Of a DNA stretch of 64,000 bases, positions 48,763 to 62,031 are shown in pieces. Made by a program: the position numbers and the translations under genes. Below the pieces are notes generated by a model. It had not been told where the DNA came from. It was given only the letters and a program-made list of their open reading frames with translations, and ran no database searches. This DNA is from Pseudomonadota bacterium (GTDB lineage Bacteria > Pseudomonadota > Gammaproteobacteria > Pseudomonadales > Pseudohongiellaceae), in assembly GCA_027592275.1 (NCBI GenBank), contig JAQCKF010000001.1:1-64000 (forward strand). The letters run 5' to 3'. Positions within the stretch are counted from its first letter, which is position 1. Each line of letters begins with the position of its first letter.

Positions 48763-50136
48763 ATGAAAATAATTATCCTCGGCGCCAACCAGGTTGGCAG
48801 CACCCTAGCCGAAACCCTGGCGAATGAGGCTAACGACATTACGGTTGTCGACGCAGACGCCGAGAAACTCCGCGAACTCAAAGACCATATCGATATAGGC
48901 ACCGTAGCCGGCCACCCTTCTCTGCCAGACGTTTTGGAGAAAGCAGGCGGGCAGGACGCCGATATGATCATAGCGGTAACCGAAAGCGACGAGATTAATA
49001 TGGTCGCCTGCCGCGTGGCCTACTCTCTGTTCCAGACTCCAAAGAAGATTTGCCGCATTCGCGCCTCTTCTTATCTTGTTTCAGATAAGTTGTTCGGCCA
49101 ACACGGTATTGCCGTGGATACTGTCATCAGTCCAGAGTTAATTGTCTCTAGCGACATCGAACGCTTGCTAGACCTGCCTGGTTCGTTACAGGTATTAGAT
49201 TTTGCGGATGGTAAAGTGCAACTCGTCGCTGTAAAGGCATACTACGGTGGCCCTCTCGTTGGCCAAGAAATTCGTTTACTACGGCAGCACATGCCATCTG
49301 TGGACACTCGCGTGGCGGCGATCTTTCGCAAGGACCGTCCAATAATTCCCGAAGGATCTACAGTTATCGAAGCTGATGATGAGGTCTTTTTCGTAGCAGC
49401 AACGAAAGACATTCGCGCATGTATGAGCGAACTACGACGCATGGACAAGCCCTATAAGAGATTGATGATCGCCGGTGGCGGAAATATCGGCATGCGCTTA
49501 GCCGAGAGTGTTGAAGATCGCTATCAGGTTAAGATTATTGAGAGAGACCTAGATCGATGTTCTTTAATCTCGGAAACCCTGAATCACGCTATCGTACTAA
49601 ACGGCGAAGCCTCCCAGCGCGATCTTTTAATTGAAGAAAACATTTCTGATACCGATGTGTTTCTAGCACTTACTAACGACGACGAAGCCAATATCATGTC
49701 TTCCCTTTTAGCTAAGAGGCTAGGCGCGAAGAAGGTCATGACGCTTATTAACAATTCCGCCTACGTCGATCTCGTCCAAGGTGGAGAGATCGACATTGCT
49801 ATTTCTCCACAACAGGCAACGATTGGAAAGCTGCTCGCACACGTTCGACGCGGCGATGTAGTAAATGTTCATTCTTTACGCAGAGGGGCCGCAGAGGCCA
49901 TGGAAGCAATCGCCCATGGTGATGAAGCTTCATCGAAAGTAGTAGGTAAAGCCATCGAAGATATCGACCTGCCGGAAGGTACAACTATTGGAGCAATAGT
50001 CCGCAACGATGAAGTACTCATTGCTCATGACAACACCGTCGTTGAGTCTGGCGATCACGTGATCTTGTTTCTTGTGGATCGCAAACGGATTCCTGAAGTG
50101 GAACGGCTGTTCCAGGTTGGTTTCAGCTTCTTCTAA
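48763..50136 (+). CDS. trkA: Trk potassium uptake regulatory protein TrkA
   Basis: [30 protein letters not shown]; duplicated RCK domains. Confidence 0.96.
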   Translation: MKIIILGANQVGSTLAETLANEANDITVVDADAEKLRELKDHIDIGTVAGHPSLPDVLEKAGGQDADMIIAVTESDEINMVACRVAYSLFQTPKKICRIRASSYLVSDKLFGQHGIAVDTVISPELIVSSDIERLLDLPGSLQVLDFADGKVQLVAVKAYYGGPLVGQEIRLLRQHMPSVDTRVAAIFRKDRPIIPEGSTVIEADDEVFFVAATKDIRACMSELRRMDKPYKRLMIAGGGNIGMRLAESVEDRYQVKIIERDLDRCSLISETLNHAIVLNGEASQRDLLIEENISDTDVFLALTNDDEANIMSSLLAKRLGAKKVMTLINNSAYVDLVQGGEIDIAISPQQATIGKLLAHVRRGDVVNVHSLRRGAAEAMEAIAHGDEASSKVVGKAIEDIDLPEGTTIGAIVRNDEVLIAHDNTVVESGDHVILFLVDRKRIPEVERLFQVGFSFF

Positions 50137-50150
50137 AAGCTACGAAAACT

Positions 50151-51605
50151 ATGCACGCTTCGATCATCATAAAAATATTAGGCCTATTGCTAATGCTCTT
50201 TAGTGCGTTAAGTAATTTGCCGCCATTGATCGTCTCTTATATCTATGCAGACGGCATGGCAAGCGTCTTCACGGATTCTCTACTTATTATTTTTAGCATT
50301 GGTTTCTTGATGTGGCTGGCGACCCTCAGGTCGCGCGCAGAGCTCGGCACACGAGATGGTTTTTTAGTCGTTACTCTGTTTTGGGTAGTCCTGGGCACCG
50401 CCGGTTCACTGCCGTTTATTTTTTCCCCTGCAGTAGAGCTGTCTATTACCGATGCAGTATTCGAGTCACTGTCCGGCCTTACCACCACTGGCGCTACAGT
50501 GATATCCGGTCTGGATGATTTGCCCAAGTCGATTCTATTCTATAGACAGCAGCTACAGTGGCTGGGCGGAATGGGCATCATCGTGCTAGCCATGGCATTG
50601 CTGCCAATGCTTGGTATTGGCGGCATGCAGCTCTACCGAGCTGAAAGTCCTGGGCCCGTGAAAGATAATAAGTTGGTGCCCCGACTTGCAGAAACAGCAA
50701 AGGCGCTTTGGTATATCTATCTCACACTAACGTTTGTTTGTGCGCTTGCGTACTGGATTGTCGGCATGGATCTATTCGATGCGATTAGCCATAGCTTCAC
50801 CACCGTTGCCATTGGCGGATTCTCTACTCACGATCTTAGCCTCGGTTATTTCGACAACCCCGCTGTGGATATCATTGCCATCATATTCATGTTTATCGCG
50901 GGCGTGAATTTTGCCCTGCACTTTACCGCTTGGCAAAGAAGGAGAATTGGTCATTATCTCTTCGATCCGGAATTTAAATTCTATGCATTTATTCTAGGAT
51001 CCGTCTCGGTTGTCACTGTAGCAGTGCTGTATTTTTCGGATGTTTATTCAAGCCTATTCGAGTCCACGGTAAAAGGCGTTTTCCAAGTTGTGTCTATGGC
51101 GACGACTACCGGATTCGCTACGGCTGATTTTAATTCATGGCCTCTATTCTTACCCTATGTGCTTCTCTATGCAGCCATCATAGGCGCCTGCGCCGGCTCT
51201 ACCGGCGGTGGTATGAAAGTCATACGCATCCTGTTGATCTTTAAACAAGGTCTTAGAGAAGTGCAGCGGCTGATTCATCCGCGCGCCGTTATACCTATCA
51301 AGCTTGGCGGGCAGCGCGTCTCCGATCGAATAGTCGAATCTGTTTGGGGTTTCTTCGCGGTCTATGTAATGGTGTTTATGGTTATGCTGCTAGCATTGCT
51401 TGCTACAGGGCTGGATATTGTTACAGCCTTCAGCGCTGTAGGCGCATGCATAAATAATTTGGGTCCAGGCCTCGCCGAAGTTTCGGTGACTTACAGCCAA
51501 CTCCCTGCGGCGGCGAAATGGATATTATGTTTTGCGATGCTATTGGGGCGGCTGGAGATATTTACTTTGCTTGTTTTGTTTACTCCAATGTTCTGGAAAC
51601 GATAA
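50151..51605 (+). CDS. trkH: Trk potassium uptake membrane protein TrkH
   Basis: FESLSGLTTTGATVISGLDDLPKSILFYRQQLQWLGGMGIIVLAMALLPMLGIGG; TGFATADF; GACAGSTGGGMKVIRI. Confidence 0.96.
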   Translation: MHASIIIKILGLLLMLFSALSNLPPLIVSYIYADGMASVFTDSLLIIFSIGFLMWLATLRSRAELGTRDGFLVVTLFWVVLGTAGSLPFIFSPAVELSITDAVFESLSGLTTTGATVISGLDDLPKSILFYRQQLQWLGGMGIIVLAMALLPMLGIGGMQLYRAESPGPVKDNKLVPRLAETAKALWYIYLTLTFVCALAYWIVGMDLFDAISHSFTTVAIGGFSTHDLSLGYFDNPAVDIIAIIFMFIAGVNFALHFTAWQRRRIGHYLFDPEFKFYAFILGSVSVVTVAVLYFSDVYSSLFESTVKGVFQVVSMATTTGFATADFNSWPLFLPYVLLYAAIIGACAGSTGGGMKVIRILLIFKQGLREVQRLIHPRAVIPIKLGGQRVSDRIVESVWGFFAVYVMVFMVMLLALLATGLDIVTAFSAVGACINNLGPGLAEVSVTYSQLPAAAKWILCFAMLLGRLEIFTLLVLFTPMFWKR

Positions 51606-51620
51606 GCTCTTTTCGTTCCT

Positions 51621-51764
51621 CTATCAATCACGAGCTAACGGCCTAGTTAAGGTGCATCTCCCAGGTTTAGTATCTCCAATGTTTGGACGCGTTAACCTAG
51701 TTTCATTTTTCTATCAATTGCGGGCAAGCGACTTAACTAAGGCACATCACTAAAGTTGAGTATG
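51621..51764. repeat. Diverged two-copy tandem repeat (90-bp period) downstream of trkH
   Basis: Copies 51621-51674 and 51711-51764 aligned by eye without gaps (CTATCAATcaCGaGCtAaCG... / CTATCAATtgCGgGCaAgCG...). Confidence 0.7.
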
Positions 51765-51772
51765 ATAAGAAA

Positions 51773-52588
51773 TTAGTAAAACTTTTTCCCATCTGGCTGT
51801 TTTCGAAATCGTTTGTATTCCCACTGATATTGCTCCACGGCCAGGAGTACACAGCCTTCTACAGACTTATTCAGTCCACGAACCGATGTGGGTAAGTCTT
51901 CGTTGTAGATCGCTTGATCCGCCTCTCGAATAATTAGCTTAAACCCTTCCCCTTTCGGTAGACGTACCGCACAGCCACAGAACACTCTGGCCTGCGAACG
52001 GGCTACGAGCTTGCTTACCAATGTCATCGTTAACGCTTGTTCACCAAAAAACTTGGCGAACTCTCCTCCTTCTTCATTCGGCACTTGGTCAGGCAAGACG
52101 CCAACCAACTCCCCTCTCTTCAGTGCCTTAAGCACCAATGAGACTCCCTTTATGTCAGTCGGTGCCAGTTTCATTCCACCGCGTGACCGAACTCGTCGTA
52201 GCAAGCGATCTAGCGCAAGCAGCTTCGGTGGCTGATACATGAAGGTCGATTCAATGTTCTGACTGACATAAACAGCGAATATTTCCCAATTACTCAAGTG
52301 GGGCGCCAACAATACGATGCCCTGACTGCTGTTCACGGCTTCCTGGAAGCTCTCAAGACCTTCAGTCTGAGTAACGAGCGAACAAACCTTTTCTAGCGGT
52401 AGCATCCACGACTTACCCATCTCCATTGCCGTACTCGCAGTACTAGTCAGGCTAGCTTTCGCAAGACGGGAGATTTCTTTAGCCGACAAATCAGGGAAAC
52501 AAACTTTTAGATTCTTTAGTGTCGTATCTCTTGCTCTATTGGGAAGATAATAGAGCATTGCTCCCCAGATCGAGGCTAGCCCATGCAC
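51773..52588 (-). CDS. Lysophospholipid acyltransferase, LpxL/HtrB family
   Basis: VLLAPHLSNWEIFAVYVSQ, GVLPDQVPNEEGGEFAKFFGEQALTM. Start uncertain: frame stays open upstream (ATVKYYFLLSFLFITAKLPLRVVHGLASIWG) with no ATG. Confidence 0.88.
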   Translation of the reverse strand: MHGLASIWGAMLYYLPNRARDTTLKNLKVCFPDLSAKEISRLAKASLTSTASTAMEMGKSWMLPLEKVCSLVTQTEGLESFQEAVNSSQGIVLLAPHLSNWEIFAVYVSQNIESTFMYQPPKLLALDRLLRRVRSRGGMKLAPTDIKGVSLVLKALKRGELVGVLPDQVPNEEGGEFAKFFGEQALTMTLVSKLVARSQARVFCGCAVRLPKGEGFKLIIREADQAIYNEDLPTSVRGLNKSVEGCVLLAVEQYQWEYKRFRKQPDGKKFY

Positions 52589-52874
52589 AACCCTCAGTGG
52601 TAGCTTCGCCGTTATAAAGAGGAATGAGAGTAGGAAATAGTATTTAACTGTGGCGATAATGATTTCTCATTTAGATAGATAGGGCGATAGAATTAGGGGG
52701 AAATGGAAGCATAATTCCCGTGTAGAAACAATCGGCCGAGTCTTTGTCACTATCCCCTTATCTGGCCCGCAGGTGGATTAGTTCGGGATAATCGAGGATA
52801 ATTGCAAGCCTTTGACTTTATAGTCATTTAACAATACAGACCATTCTAATCTATCCAAGCAAACCGGCCAACGC

Positions 52875-53804
52875 GTGAATAAGAATTTAGACAGTAGCAC
52901 CTTTCAAGGGCTCATTTTCGCCTTACAGCAGTTTTGGGCTGATCAGGGATGCGTCATCATGCAGCCTCTCGATATGGAAGTAGGCGCAGGGACATTCCAT
53001 CCCGCGACGTTTTTGCGTGCCATCGGACCAGAGACTTGGAATACCGCTTACGTTCAACCCTGTCGTCGACCTACTGACGGTCGGTATGGCGAAAACCCCA
53101 ATCGACTTCAGCATTATTATCAGTTTCAAGTACTGCTGAAGCCCTCTCCAAAGAACATCCAAGAACTCTACCTTGATTCGTTGCGCTCTCTCGGTATCGA
53201 TATGTCGATACACGATATCCGATTCGTCGAAGACAATTGGGAATCTCCAACTCTCGGCGCCTGGGGGTTAGGCTGGGAAGTATGGCTGAATGGAATGGAA
53301 GTAACTCAGTTTACTTACTTTCAACAAGTAGGTGGCTTGGAGTGTTACCCCGTGAGTGGTGAAATCACCTACGGCATCGAGCGAATAGCTATGTACCTCC
53401 AAGGGGTTGACAGCATCTATGACATTGTATGGGCAGACGGCCCCGATGGCGTGGTGACCTATGGTGATGTTTTTAAACAAAACGAAGTGGAGATGTCCGC
53501 ATTCAATTTTGAACATGTCGATGTAGACTCTCTTTTTCGCAATTTCGATGATAGCGAACGACAATGCGAGGCTCTCATAGATAAGCAGCTGGCACTTCCT
53601 GCCTACGAACAAGTACTAAAAGCCTCACACTATTTCAATTTACTCGATGCTAGGAATGCCATCTCGGTGACTGAACGTCAGCGCTTCATTCTTCGTGTGA
53701 GGACACTTGCACGCGCAGTGGCGGAAGCCTATTACGCCAGCCGCAAACAGCTCGGCTTCCCACTAGCCAGCGAAGCGCTCCGTAAGGAATTTTTGGAAAA
53801 ATAG
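52875..53804 (+). CDS. glyQ: Glycyl-tRNA synthetase alpha subunit
   Basis: [84 protein letters not shown] start. Confidence 0.98.
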   Translation: MNKNLDSSTFQGLIFALQQFWADQGCVIMQPLDMEVGAGTFHPATFLRAIGPETWNTAYVQPCRRPTDGRYGENPNRLQHYYQFQVLLKPSPKNIQELYLDSLRSLGIDMSIHDIRFVEDNWESPTLGAWGLGWEVWLNGMEVTQFTYFQQVGGLECYPVSGEITYGIERIAMYLQGVDSIYDIVWADGPDGVVTYGDVFKQNEVEMSAFNFEHVDVDSLFRNFDDSERQCEALIDKQLALPAYEQVLKASHYFNLLDARNAISVTERQRFILRVRTLARAVAEAYYASRKQLGFPLASEALRKEFLEK

Positions 53805-53806
53805 TC

Positions 53807-55885
53807 ATGTCGAAACAAGATTTTCTAGTCGAATTGGGCACAGAAGAATTGCCTCCTAAAGCACTGCTCAAGCTCTCTAAGTCATTTCAGGCCGGTGTGG
53901 TAGAGGGCCTCAAGAAGGAGTCCCTGGCTCATGGCGAGGTGAAATCCTTCGCTACCCCTCGCCGATTAGCTGTATTAGTTTCTGCGCTGGATGCGAATCA
54001 GGCTGACAGGCTAACCGAAAAATTTGGTCCAGCTGTAAAAGCTGCGTTTGATGCTGATGGAAATCCCACACGCGCTGCGGAAGGATTCGCCAAGTCTTGT
54101 GGTGTGACCGTTGCCGACTTAGGCCGTGCTCCAAAAGACGGAGTAGAGAAACTTTGCTATTCGTCCACACTATCTGGCACGTCAGCAAATGAGTTATTGC
54201 CTGCAATCGTCGATGCCGCTCTCGCCAAACTACCTATTCCCAAAAGAATGCGGTGGGGGGCATCCAGAGATGAGTTTGTGCGCCCCGTCCACTGGTTAGT
54301 GATGCTCTTCGGTGAAGAAGTTGTTCCAACTACTATTATGGGAGTCAAATCAGGCGCCGATAGTTTCGGTCATCGTTTCCATCACCCCGATAGAATCCAC
54401 ATCAACAAGCCGAACGAATACGAGGCTCTTCTGCTGGAGCCTGGCAATGTAGTAGCCGATTTTGCTACACGTAGAGAGCTGATTCGCACTGCAATTGTCG
54501 CAGAGGGTGAGAAACTTAATGCCAATACCGTCGTTGATGAATCTCTTCTGGATGAAGTAACAGGGCTCGTTGAATATCCAGTTGCCTTAACAGGAAAATT
54601 CGATGAGTTATTTTTAAAGGTACCATCAGAAGCCCTCATTCTTGCAATGAAATCTCACCAGAAATGCTTCTATTTGTTGAACAAGCAGGATGAGTTACTG
54701 CCGTATTTCGTGACCGTAAGCAATATTCGTAGCAATGATCCTTCTCAGGTCACAAAGGGTAACGAGAGAGTAATTCGCCCTCGTCTCGCAGATGCGAAAT
54801 TTTTCTATGAGACTGATAAGCAAACATCCTTAGAAAGTCGGTTAGAACAATTAAAGAAAGTCGTGTTTCAAAAGAAGCTTGGCACTGTCTACGATCGCAG
54901 CTTAAGAGTCGCGAATCTAGCCAAATTTATAGCGATAGATACTAACGAAAACGAAGCGCAGAGTGAGAGAGCGGCCATGCTCTCTAAGTGTGATTTAGTC
55001 ACAAATATGGTCGGTGAATTTGCTGATCTACAGGGCTTAATGGGTTCTTATTATGCGGCAAATGATGGTGAGCCAGCGCTAGTAGCCACCGCCATTGGTG
55101 AGCAGTATATGCCCAAATATGCGGGTGGCGATCTCCCATCTACTACCATAGGCAGCATTTTGGCGATTGCCGATAAACTCGATTCGATTGTTGGGTTGTT
55201 TGCCATCGGCCAACCTCCAACCGGATCCAAAGACCCTTTCGCGCTTCGCCGCTCCGCCATAGGCGTATTACGCATTATGGTTGAGAACAAATTGGATCTA
55301 GACCTTCTAGCCTGCATCAAGGCTTCGTTAAAGGGGTTTGAGTCCCTAGAGGTTCAAGCCGATACAGCAGAAACAGTATTTGAGTTTATGCTTGAAAGGT
55401 TTCGCAGCTGGTATTCAGACGAAGGCATCCCTAGCAACGTTTTTCAGTCTGTTATGGAGATCAAGCCTCGCAAGCCCTATGATTTCGCAAAACGAATACA
55501 GGCTGTGTCTAGTTTCGTGCTGCTCGATGAATCAGCCGCGTTGGCTGTAGCGAACAAGCGAGTATCAAACCTTTTAGACAAGGTTGACCACGCTTCTCTT
55601 TCAATTGAGGTTAGCGAAGCTCTATTGGTTGATGACGCCGAGAAGATTTTATTTCAACAGTTGCGCGACAGAGAGCTGAGTACCACGCCTTTGTTCGAAG
55701 CTGGCGACTATACAACAGGGCTTGCAGAGCTTGCCCAACTAAAAGAATCCGTAGATGGTTTTTTCGATGATGTGCTTGTAATGTGTGACGACAAGTCCGT
55801 ACAAAATAATCGCATTGCACTGTTGCAGCGATTGCGCGATATTTTTCTTAAAGTAGCCGATATATCTTTCTTGCACACCTCTTAG
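53807..55885 (+). CDS. glyS: Glycyl-tRNA synthetase beta subunit
   Basis: DFLVELGTEELPPKALLKLS; KMRWGASRDEFVRPVHWLVMLFG-type motif; FGPAVKAAFDADGNPTRAAEGFAKSCG. Confidence 0.98.
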   Translation: MSKQDFLVELGTEELPPKALLKLSKSFQAGVVEGLKKESLAHGEVKSFATPRRLAVLVSALDANQADRLTEKFGPAVKAAFDADGNPTRAAEGFAKSCGVTVADLGRAPKDGVEKLCYSSTLSGTSANELLPAIVDAALAKLPIPKRMRWGASRDEFVRPVHWLVMLFGEEVVPTTIMGVKSGADSFGHRFHHPDRIHINKPNEYEALLLEPGNVVADFATRRELIRTAIVAEGEKLNANTVVDESLLDEVTGLVEYPVALTGKFDELFLKVPSEALILAMKSHQKCFYLLNKQDELLPYFVTVSNIRSNDPSQVTKGNERVIRPRLADAKFFYETDKQTSLESRLEQLKKVVFQKKLGTVYDRSLRVANLAKFIAIDTNENEAQSERAAMLSKCDLVTNMVGEFADLQGLMGSYYAANDGEPALVATAIGEQYMPKYAGGDLPSTTIGSILAIADKLDSIVGLFAIGQPPTGSKDPFALRRSAIGVLRIMVENKLDLDLLACIKASLKGFESLEVQADTAETVFEFMLERFRSWYSDEGIPSNVFQSVMEIKPRKPYDFAKRIQAVSSFVLLDESAALAVANKRVSNLLDKVDHASLSIEVSEALLVDDAEKILFQQLRDRELSTTPLFEAGDYTTGLAELAQLKESVDGFFDDVLVMCDDKSVQNNRIALLQRLRDIFLKVADISFLHTS

Positions 55886-55910
55886 CCGTGTTTAGTCAAA
55901 GCGAGCAACC

Positions 55911-56465
55911 ATGAAGATTATAGTGCTAGATCGTGATGGCGTTATCAATCACGACTCGAATGACTATATAAAATCAGCGGAAGAGTTCCTTCCCATCGAC
56001 AATAGCATCTTTGCCATAGCACGACTGTGTGCAGCTGGTTTTAAAGTCGTGGTAGCTACTAATCAATCTGGACTAGCTCGGAAGTATTTTAACGTAGAAC
56101 AGCTTTCTGAAATTCATCATTTGTTGTGTTCTATGGTCGAGGAGGCGGGGGGTGTCATTGATGGAATATTCTATTGCCCTCATCATCCGGATGAAGATTG
56201 TTCATGCAGAAAACCGAGAACAGGCCTCCTTCAACAGATCGAAAAAGAGCTCGCATGCAGGCTTCAGGGTTGCTACTTCGTAGGAGATAGCATGAAAGAT
56301 TTAGAGGCTGCTCTTGCTTTCGATTGTAACCCCATCTTGGTTCGAACAGGCAAAGGCTTAATTACCGAACAACTTCTGATTGAATCCAACGACTTGTCTG
56401 TACCTACTTACGACGATTTATCTATGGCTGTTTCGCACATTCTTGGATCGCAAGATGCTATCTAG
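55911..56465 (+). CDS. gmhB: D-glycero-beta-D-manno-heptose-1,7-bisphosphate 7-phosphatase
   Basis: LDRDGVINHDSNDYIKSAEEF; YCPHHPDEDCSCRKPRTGLLQQIEKEL; YFVGDSMKDLEAA. Confidence 0.94.
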   Translation: MKIIVLDRDGVINHDSNDYIKSAEEFLPIDNSIFAIARLCAAGFKVVVATNQSGLARKYFNVEQLSEIHHLLCSMVEEAGGVIDGIFYCPHHPDEDCSCRKPRTGLLQQIEKELACRLQGCYFVGDSMKDLEAALAFDCNPILVRTGKGLITEQLLIESNDLSVPTYDDLSMAVSHILGSQDAI

Positions 56466-57177
56466 ATTATTCCTGAGCTTACGATCCTTTGTTTTTTATG
56501 TCGGCTACTATTCCGGTACTGTTTTTATATCCGCTTTTTTCATCCTTTTATTCCCAGTCCTTCCACCTAAGGGACGTCATGTGTTCGCCAGCATCTGGTG
56601 TGGCTTTGTTTTGGGATGGTTACGAATTTGCTGCGGTGTTAGATATGTGGTTCATGGTCTTGAAAACCTGCCGAACACGCCAGCCATAATATTGGCAAAT
56701 CATCAAAGTAGTTGGGAGACGATTTTATTCTACAAACTCGTTTTCCCTGTATCCCCTATATTGAAGAAGGAGTTAACGCATATACCCTTTTGGGGTTGGT
56801 CTATGCGCCTTCTTAAACCCATAGCAATCGATAGGAGTAAGCCACGAGAAGCTGGTCGTTCATTGCTAATACAAGGTGTCGATCGAATTCAGAACGGAAA
56901 CTCGGTTATCATTTTTCCCGAGGGCAGCCGCTCCAAATTCGGTAGTGTTAATCGTTTTTCTCGTGGCGGCGCGAAACTCGCTATTGCGGCGAAAACTGGC
57001 ATCATTCCGATAGCTCACAATGCTGGATACTGTTGGCCAGCTCATGAGTTCATCAAAAGGCCTGGGATAGTTACCGTTGTGATTGGTCAGAGAATGGAGA
57101 TAGGTGAGCGAGACGCTAGTGAACTTACCGCTGATGTCGAAGGCTGGATACGCGAAAAGGTGGCTGAACTTAGCTAG
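56455..57177 (+). CDS. 1-acyl-sn-glycerol-3-phosphate acyltransferase (PlsC family)
   Basis: ATG at 56455; NHQSSWET, LKPIAIDRSKPREAGRSLLIQG, IIFPEGSRS. Confidence 0.92.
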   Translation: MLSRLFLSLRSFVFYVGYYSGTVFISAFFILLFPVLPPKGRHVFASIWCGFVLGWLRICCGVRYVVHGLENLPNTPAIILANHQSSWETILFYKLVFPVSPILKKELTHIPFWGWSMRLLKPIAIDRSKPREAGRSLLIQGVDRIQNGNSVIIFPEGSRSKFGSVNRFSRGGAKLAIAAKTGIIPIAHNAGYCWPAHEFIKRPGIVTVVIGQRMEIGERDASELTADVEGWIREKVAELS

Positions 57178-57234
57178 CGCTCATCCTGAGTGCTAGCTAG
57201 ACTCGATTTTCGTGTTTTCGCGGTTAGTAGGCTC

Positions 57235-59712
<2,478 letters not shown>

Positions 59713-59738
59713 TTAATATCGGATAATCTGACTAAAAA

Positions 59739-60821
59739 TCAAGATGTTATTGTACCACGTTCCACGTGGAACGTTGCCAGTTTGGGATGACCAGGAAGGC
59801 TATCCAGGATGCCGGCAATCTCCACACAGGTGACAAAAACTTGCCCCCCCATGCTCAGCAGTTGCGAAAGGATCGCAGTCCTGTTGTTCTGGTCCAACTC
59901 AGATGGCAGATCATCGACTAGGAAAATGCACTTCCTATCGAGCGCCTGGCTCAAAAGCAGGCCTTGCGCGATCTTCATAGTGCTGACCAGAATCTTCTGC
60001 TGACCCCTAGACAATATGTCGACAGCCCTGTTACGCCCAATCTTAAAAGAGAGGTCAGCCCTATGGGGCCCGCTCTGGGTTGCTCCATAACGAATATCAA
60101 TATCCCGGTTTTCCAGCAGAATATCTTTGAGCTCCTTATCAACATCCCAGCCGCTTTCGTAGTCAATTTTAAGAGACTCTACGTCAACGCCATTCATCTT
60201 TCGGTACAGCTCCAAAAACAAAGGAAGGAAGACGTGAAAATACTCTGTTCTAGCTCTATGTACTTTATTAGCTGCCAGGCATAACTCGGAATCCCAGGCG
60301 GCTATCTGACCAAGATCTGGAGAGCGCTGCTTCAACAGAAGGTTCCTATTCGCGAGGGATTTCTTAGTGCGCCGCCAATTCTCTACAAAACTATGTTCCA
60401 CGTGAAACACACCCCAGTCGAGGAACTGCCTACGTGCTTTGGGGCCCCCTTCTAGTAAAAGGAAGGAATTAGAATCTAATATCTGACAAGGCAGCTCTCG
60501 AGCAACATTCTCCCAGCTAGACTGCTTCTCTGATCGAAACTTCAAATTATGTTTCTGTCTACGGGACTTGCTAAGGCCAATCTCCTTCCCATCAATTAGC
60601 CTTGCAAAAACCACCGCCTCGTTTTTGTCACTGCTAATTAGAGGCTCTATTTTGCTAGTACGAAAAGACCTACCACTGGCTAGCAAGTGAATGGACTCAA
60701 GTATGCTGGTCTTACCCGAGCCATTCTCACCGTGAAGGATATTAACAGTAGGAATAGGTTCAATATCGAGGCCATCAATATTGCGAACCGCAGTAACGGA
60801 AAGTTTTTCTATAATACTCAT
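59739..60821 (-). CDS. recF: DNA replication/repair protein RecF
   Basis: LHGENGSGKTSILESIHLLASGRSFRTSK; LLEGGPKARRQFLDWGVFHVEHSFVENW; LVDDLPSELDQNNR. Confidence 0.98.
   Translation of the reverse strand: MSIIEKLSVTAVRNIDGLDIEPIPTVNILHGENGSGKTSILESIHLLASGRSFRTSKIEPLISSDKNEAVVFARLIDGKEIGLSKSRRQKHNLKFRSEKQSSWENVARELPCQILDSNSFLLLEGGPKARRQFLDWGVFHVEHSFVENWRRTKKSLANRNLLLKQRSPDLGQIAAWDSELCLAANKVHRARTEYFHVFLPLFLELYRKMNGVDVESLKIDYESGWDVDKELKDILLENRDIDIRYGATQSGPHRADLSFKIGRNRAVDILSRGQQKILVSTMKIAQGLLLSQALDRKCIFLVDDLPSELDQNNRTAILSQLLSMGGQVFVTCVEIAGILDSLPGHPKLATFHVERGTITS
59758..59773. promoter_or_regulatory. parS: parS-like centromere site CGTTCCACGTGGAACG
   Basis: Perfect palindrome matching TGTTYCACGTGRAACA at 14 of 16 positions; in the 3' end of recF. 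Confidence 0.85.
60394..60409. promoter_or_regulatory. parS: parS site TGTTCCACGTGAAACA
   Basis: Full match to TGTTYCACGTGRAACA, within recF. Confidence 0.93.
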
Positions 60822-60864
60822 AAGTAGACAAAACGAAATTGCGCCTTCAGTACGCTATAAGTAT

Positions 60865-61968
60865 CTATAGGCGCATCGGCATTACAACGTACAAAGCATC
60901 GCTACCTTCTTCTGCTTCTAGCAATGCACTGCTATTGGGGTCTGAAAGCGTAATACGCGCCCGCTTACTATTCAGTGTTGAAAGGACATCGATTAGGTAG
61001 CTGACATTGAAACCAATCTCTAAAGAGTCACCTTCGTACTCAACAGAAACAATCTCCTCCGCCTCTTCTTGCTCTGGGTTATTCGCAAGTATCTTCAATT
61101 CACCGTTAGATAGTAATACGCGTACGCCGCGATACTTCTCATTAGACAGTATCGACGCACGAGAAAAAGCCTGCCGCAGTTCCTGGCAGTTCCCTAGTAG
61201 AACCTTATTTCCTCCCTTTGGAAGGACTCGATTATAATCTGGGAATTTGCCGTCTACCAATTTCGAGGTGAAGGTAAATGCCGGTACCCTCGCTCGGATA
61301 TGGTTCTGACCGAAGGTAAGTGATATTTCTCCTGAATCATCTGTCAACAGACGAGCCATTTCCATAATGCCCTTCCGGGGCAGTATGAGTTGCTGAGGCT
61401 CAGAGATAGGGTTACTCATATCAAGCGTTTCCATAGCTAAACGATGGCCATCAGTAGCAACCACACGCAGATAGTCACCCGCTACTTCAAACAACATACC
61501 GTTCAGGTAATAGCGTACATCTTGTTGGGCCATCGCGAAGCTTGTGCTGTCTAGTAACTCGCGTAATTTGCTCTGGGCCATGGTGATAGAAAAAGTATCA
61601 GGCTCCTCGTCCACGGCCGGAAATTCTGACGCTGGCAGGGTAGTAAGTGTAAACCTACTTCGCCCTGATTTAAGGGTCACCTTATTATCAGTAAGTGATA
61701 GCTCGATAATGGCATCGTCAGAAAGGGATTTGCAAATATCCAAAAGCTTACGCGCCGGAACCGTAACCGCTCCTGATGTATACGCCTTATCAACGGTTAC
61801 TCGACCAACCAATTCGACCTCAAGATCAGTGCCCGTAAGTGATAGCTCACTCTCCTTCAGATCCAAAAGCACATTGGAGAGAACTGGAAGTGTTTGACGT
61901 CTCTCGACGACACCACTTACTAATTGCAGGGGCTTTAAAAAAGCCTCTCGTGAAATAACAAAATGCAT
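60865..61968 (-). CDS. dnaN: DNA polymerase III beta subunit (sliding clamp)
   Basis: MHFVISREAFLKPLQLVSGVVERRQTLPVLSNVLL ... ALYVVMPMRL. Confidence 0.99.
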   Translation of the reverse strand: MHFVISREAFLKPLQLVSGVVERRQTLPVLSNVLLDLKESELSLTGTDLEVELVGRVTVDKAYTSGAVTVPARKLLDICKSLSDDAIIELSLTDNKVTLKSGRSRFTLTTLPASEFPAVDEEPDTFSITMAQSKLRELLDSTSFAMAQQDVRYYLNGMLFEVAGDYLRVVATDGHRLAMETLDMSNPISEPQQLILPRKGIMEMARLLTDDSGEISLTFGQNHIRARVPAFTFTSKLVDGKFPDYNRVLPKGGNKVLLGNCQELRQAFSRASILSNEKYRGVRVLLSNGELKILANNPEQEEAEEIVSVEYEGDSLEIGFNVSYLIDVLSTLNSKRARITLSDPNSSALLEAEEGSDALYVVMPMRL

Positions 61969-62031
61969 TTCTTTGCTTTCCTTATCTATCTAAGCTGAAA
62001 CCTTCTAAACCCAGTCACTAACACACTAGCG

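Noticed and set aside
50054-50065. GATCACGTGATC palindrome in trkA as another parS site
   Set aside because: Shares only the CACGTG core; flanks do not match TGTTYCACGTGRAACA.
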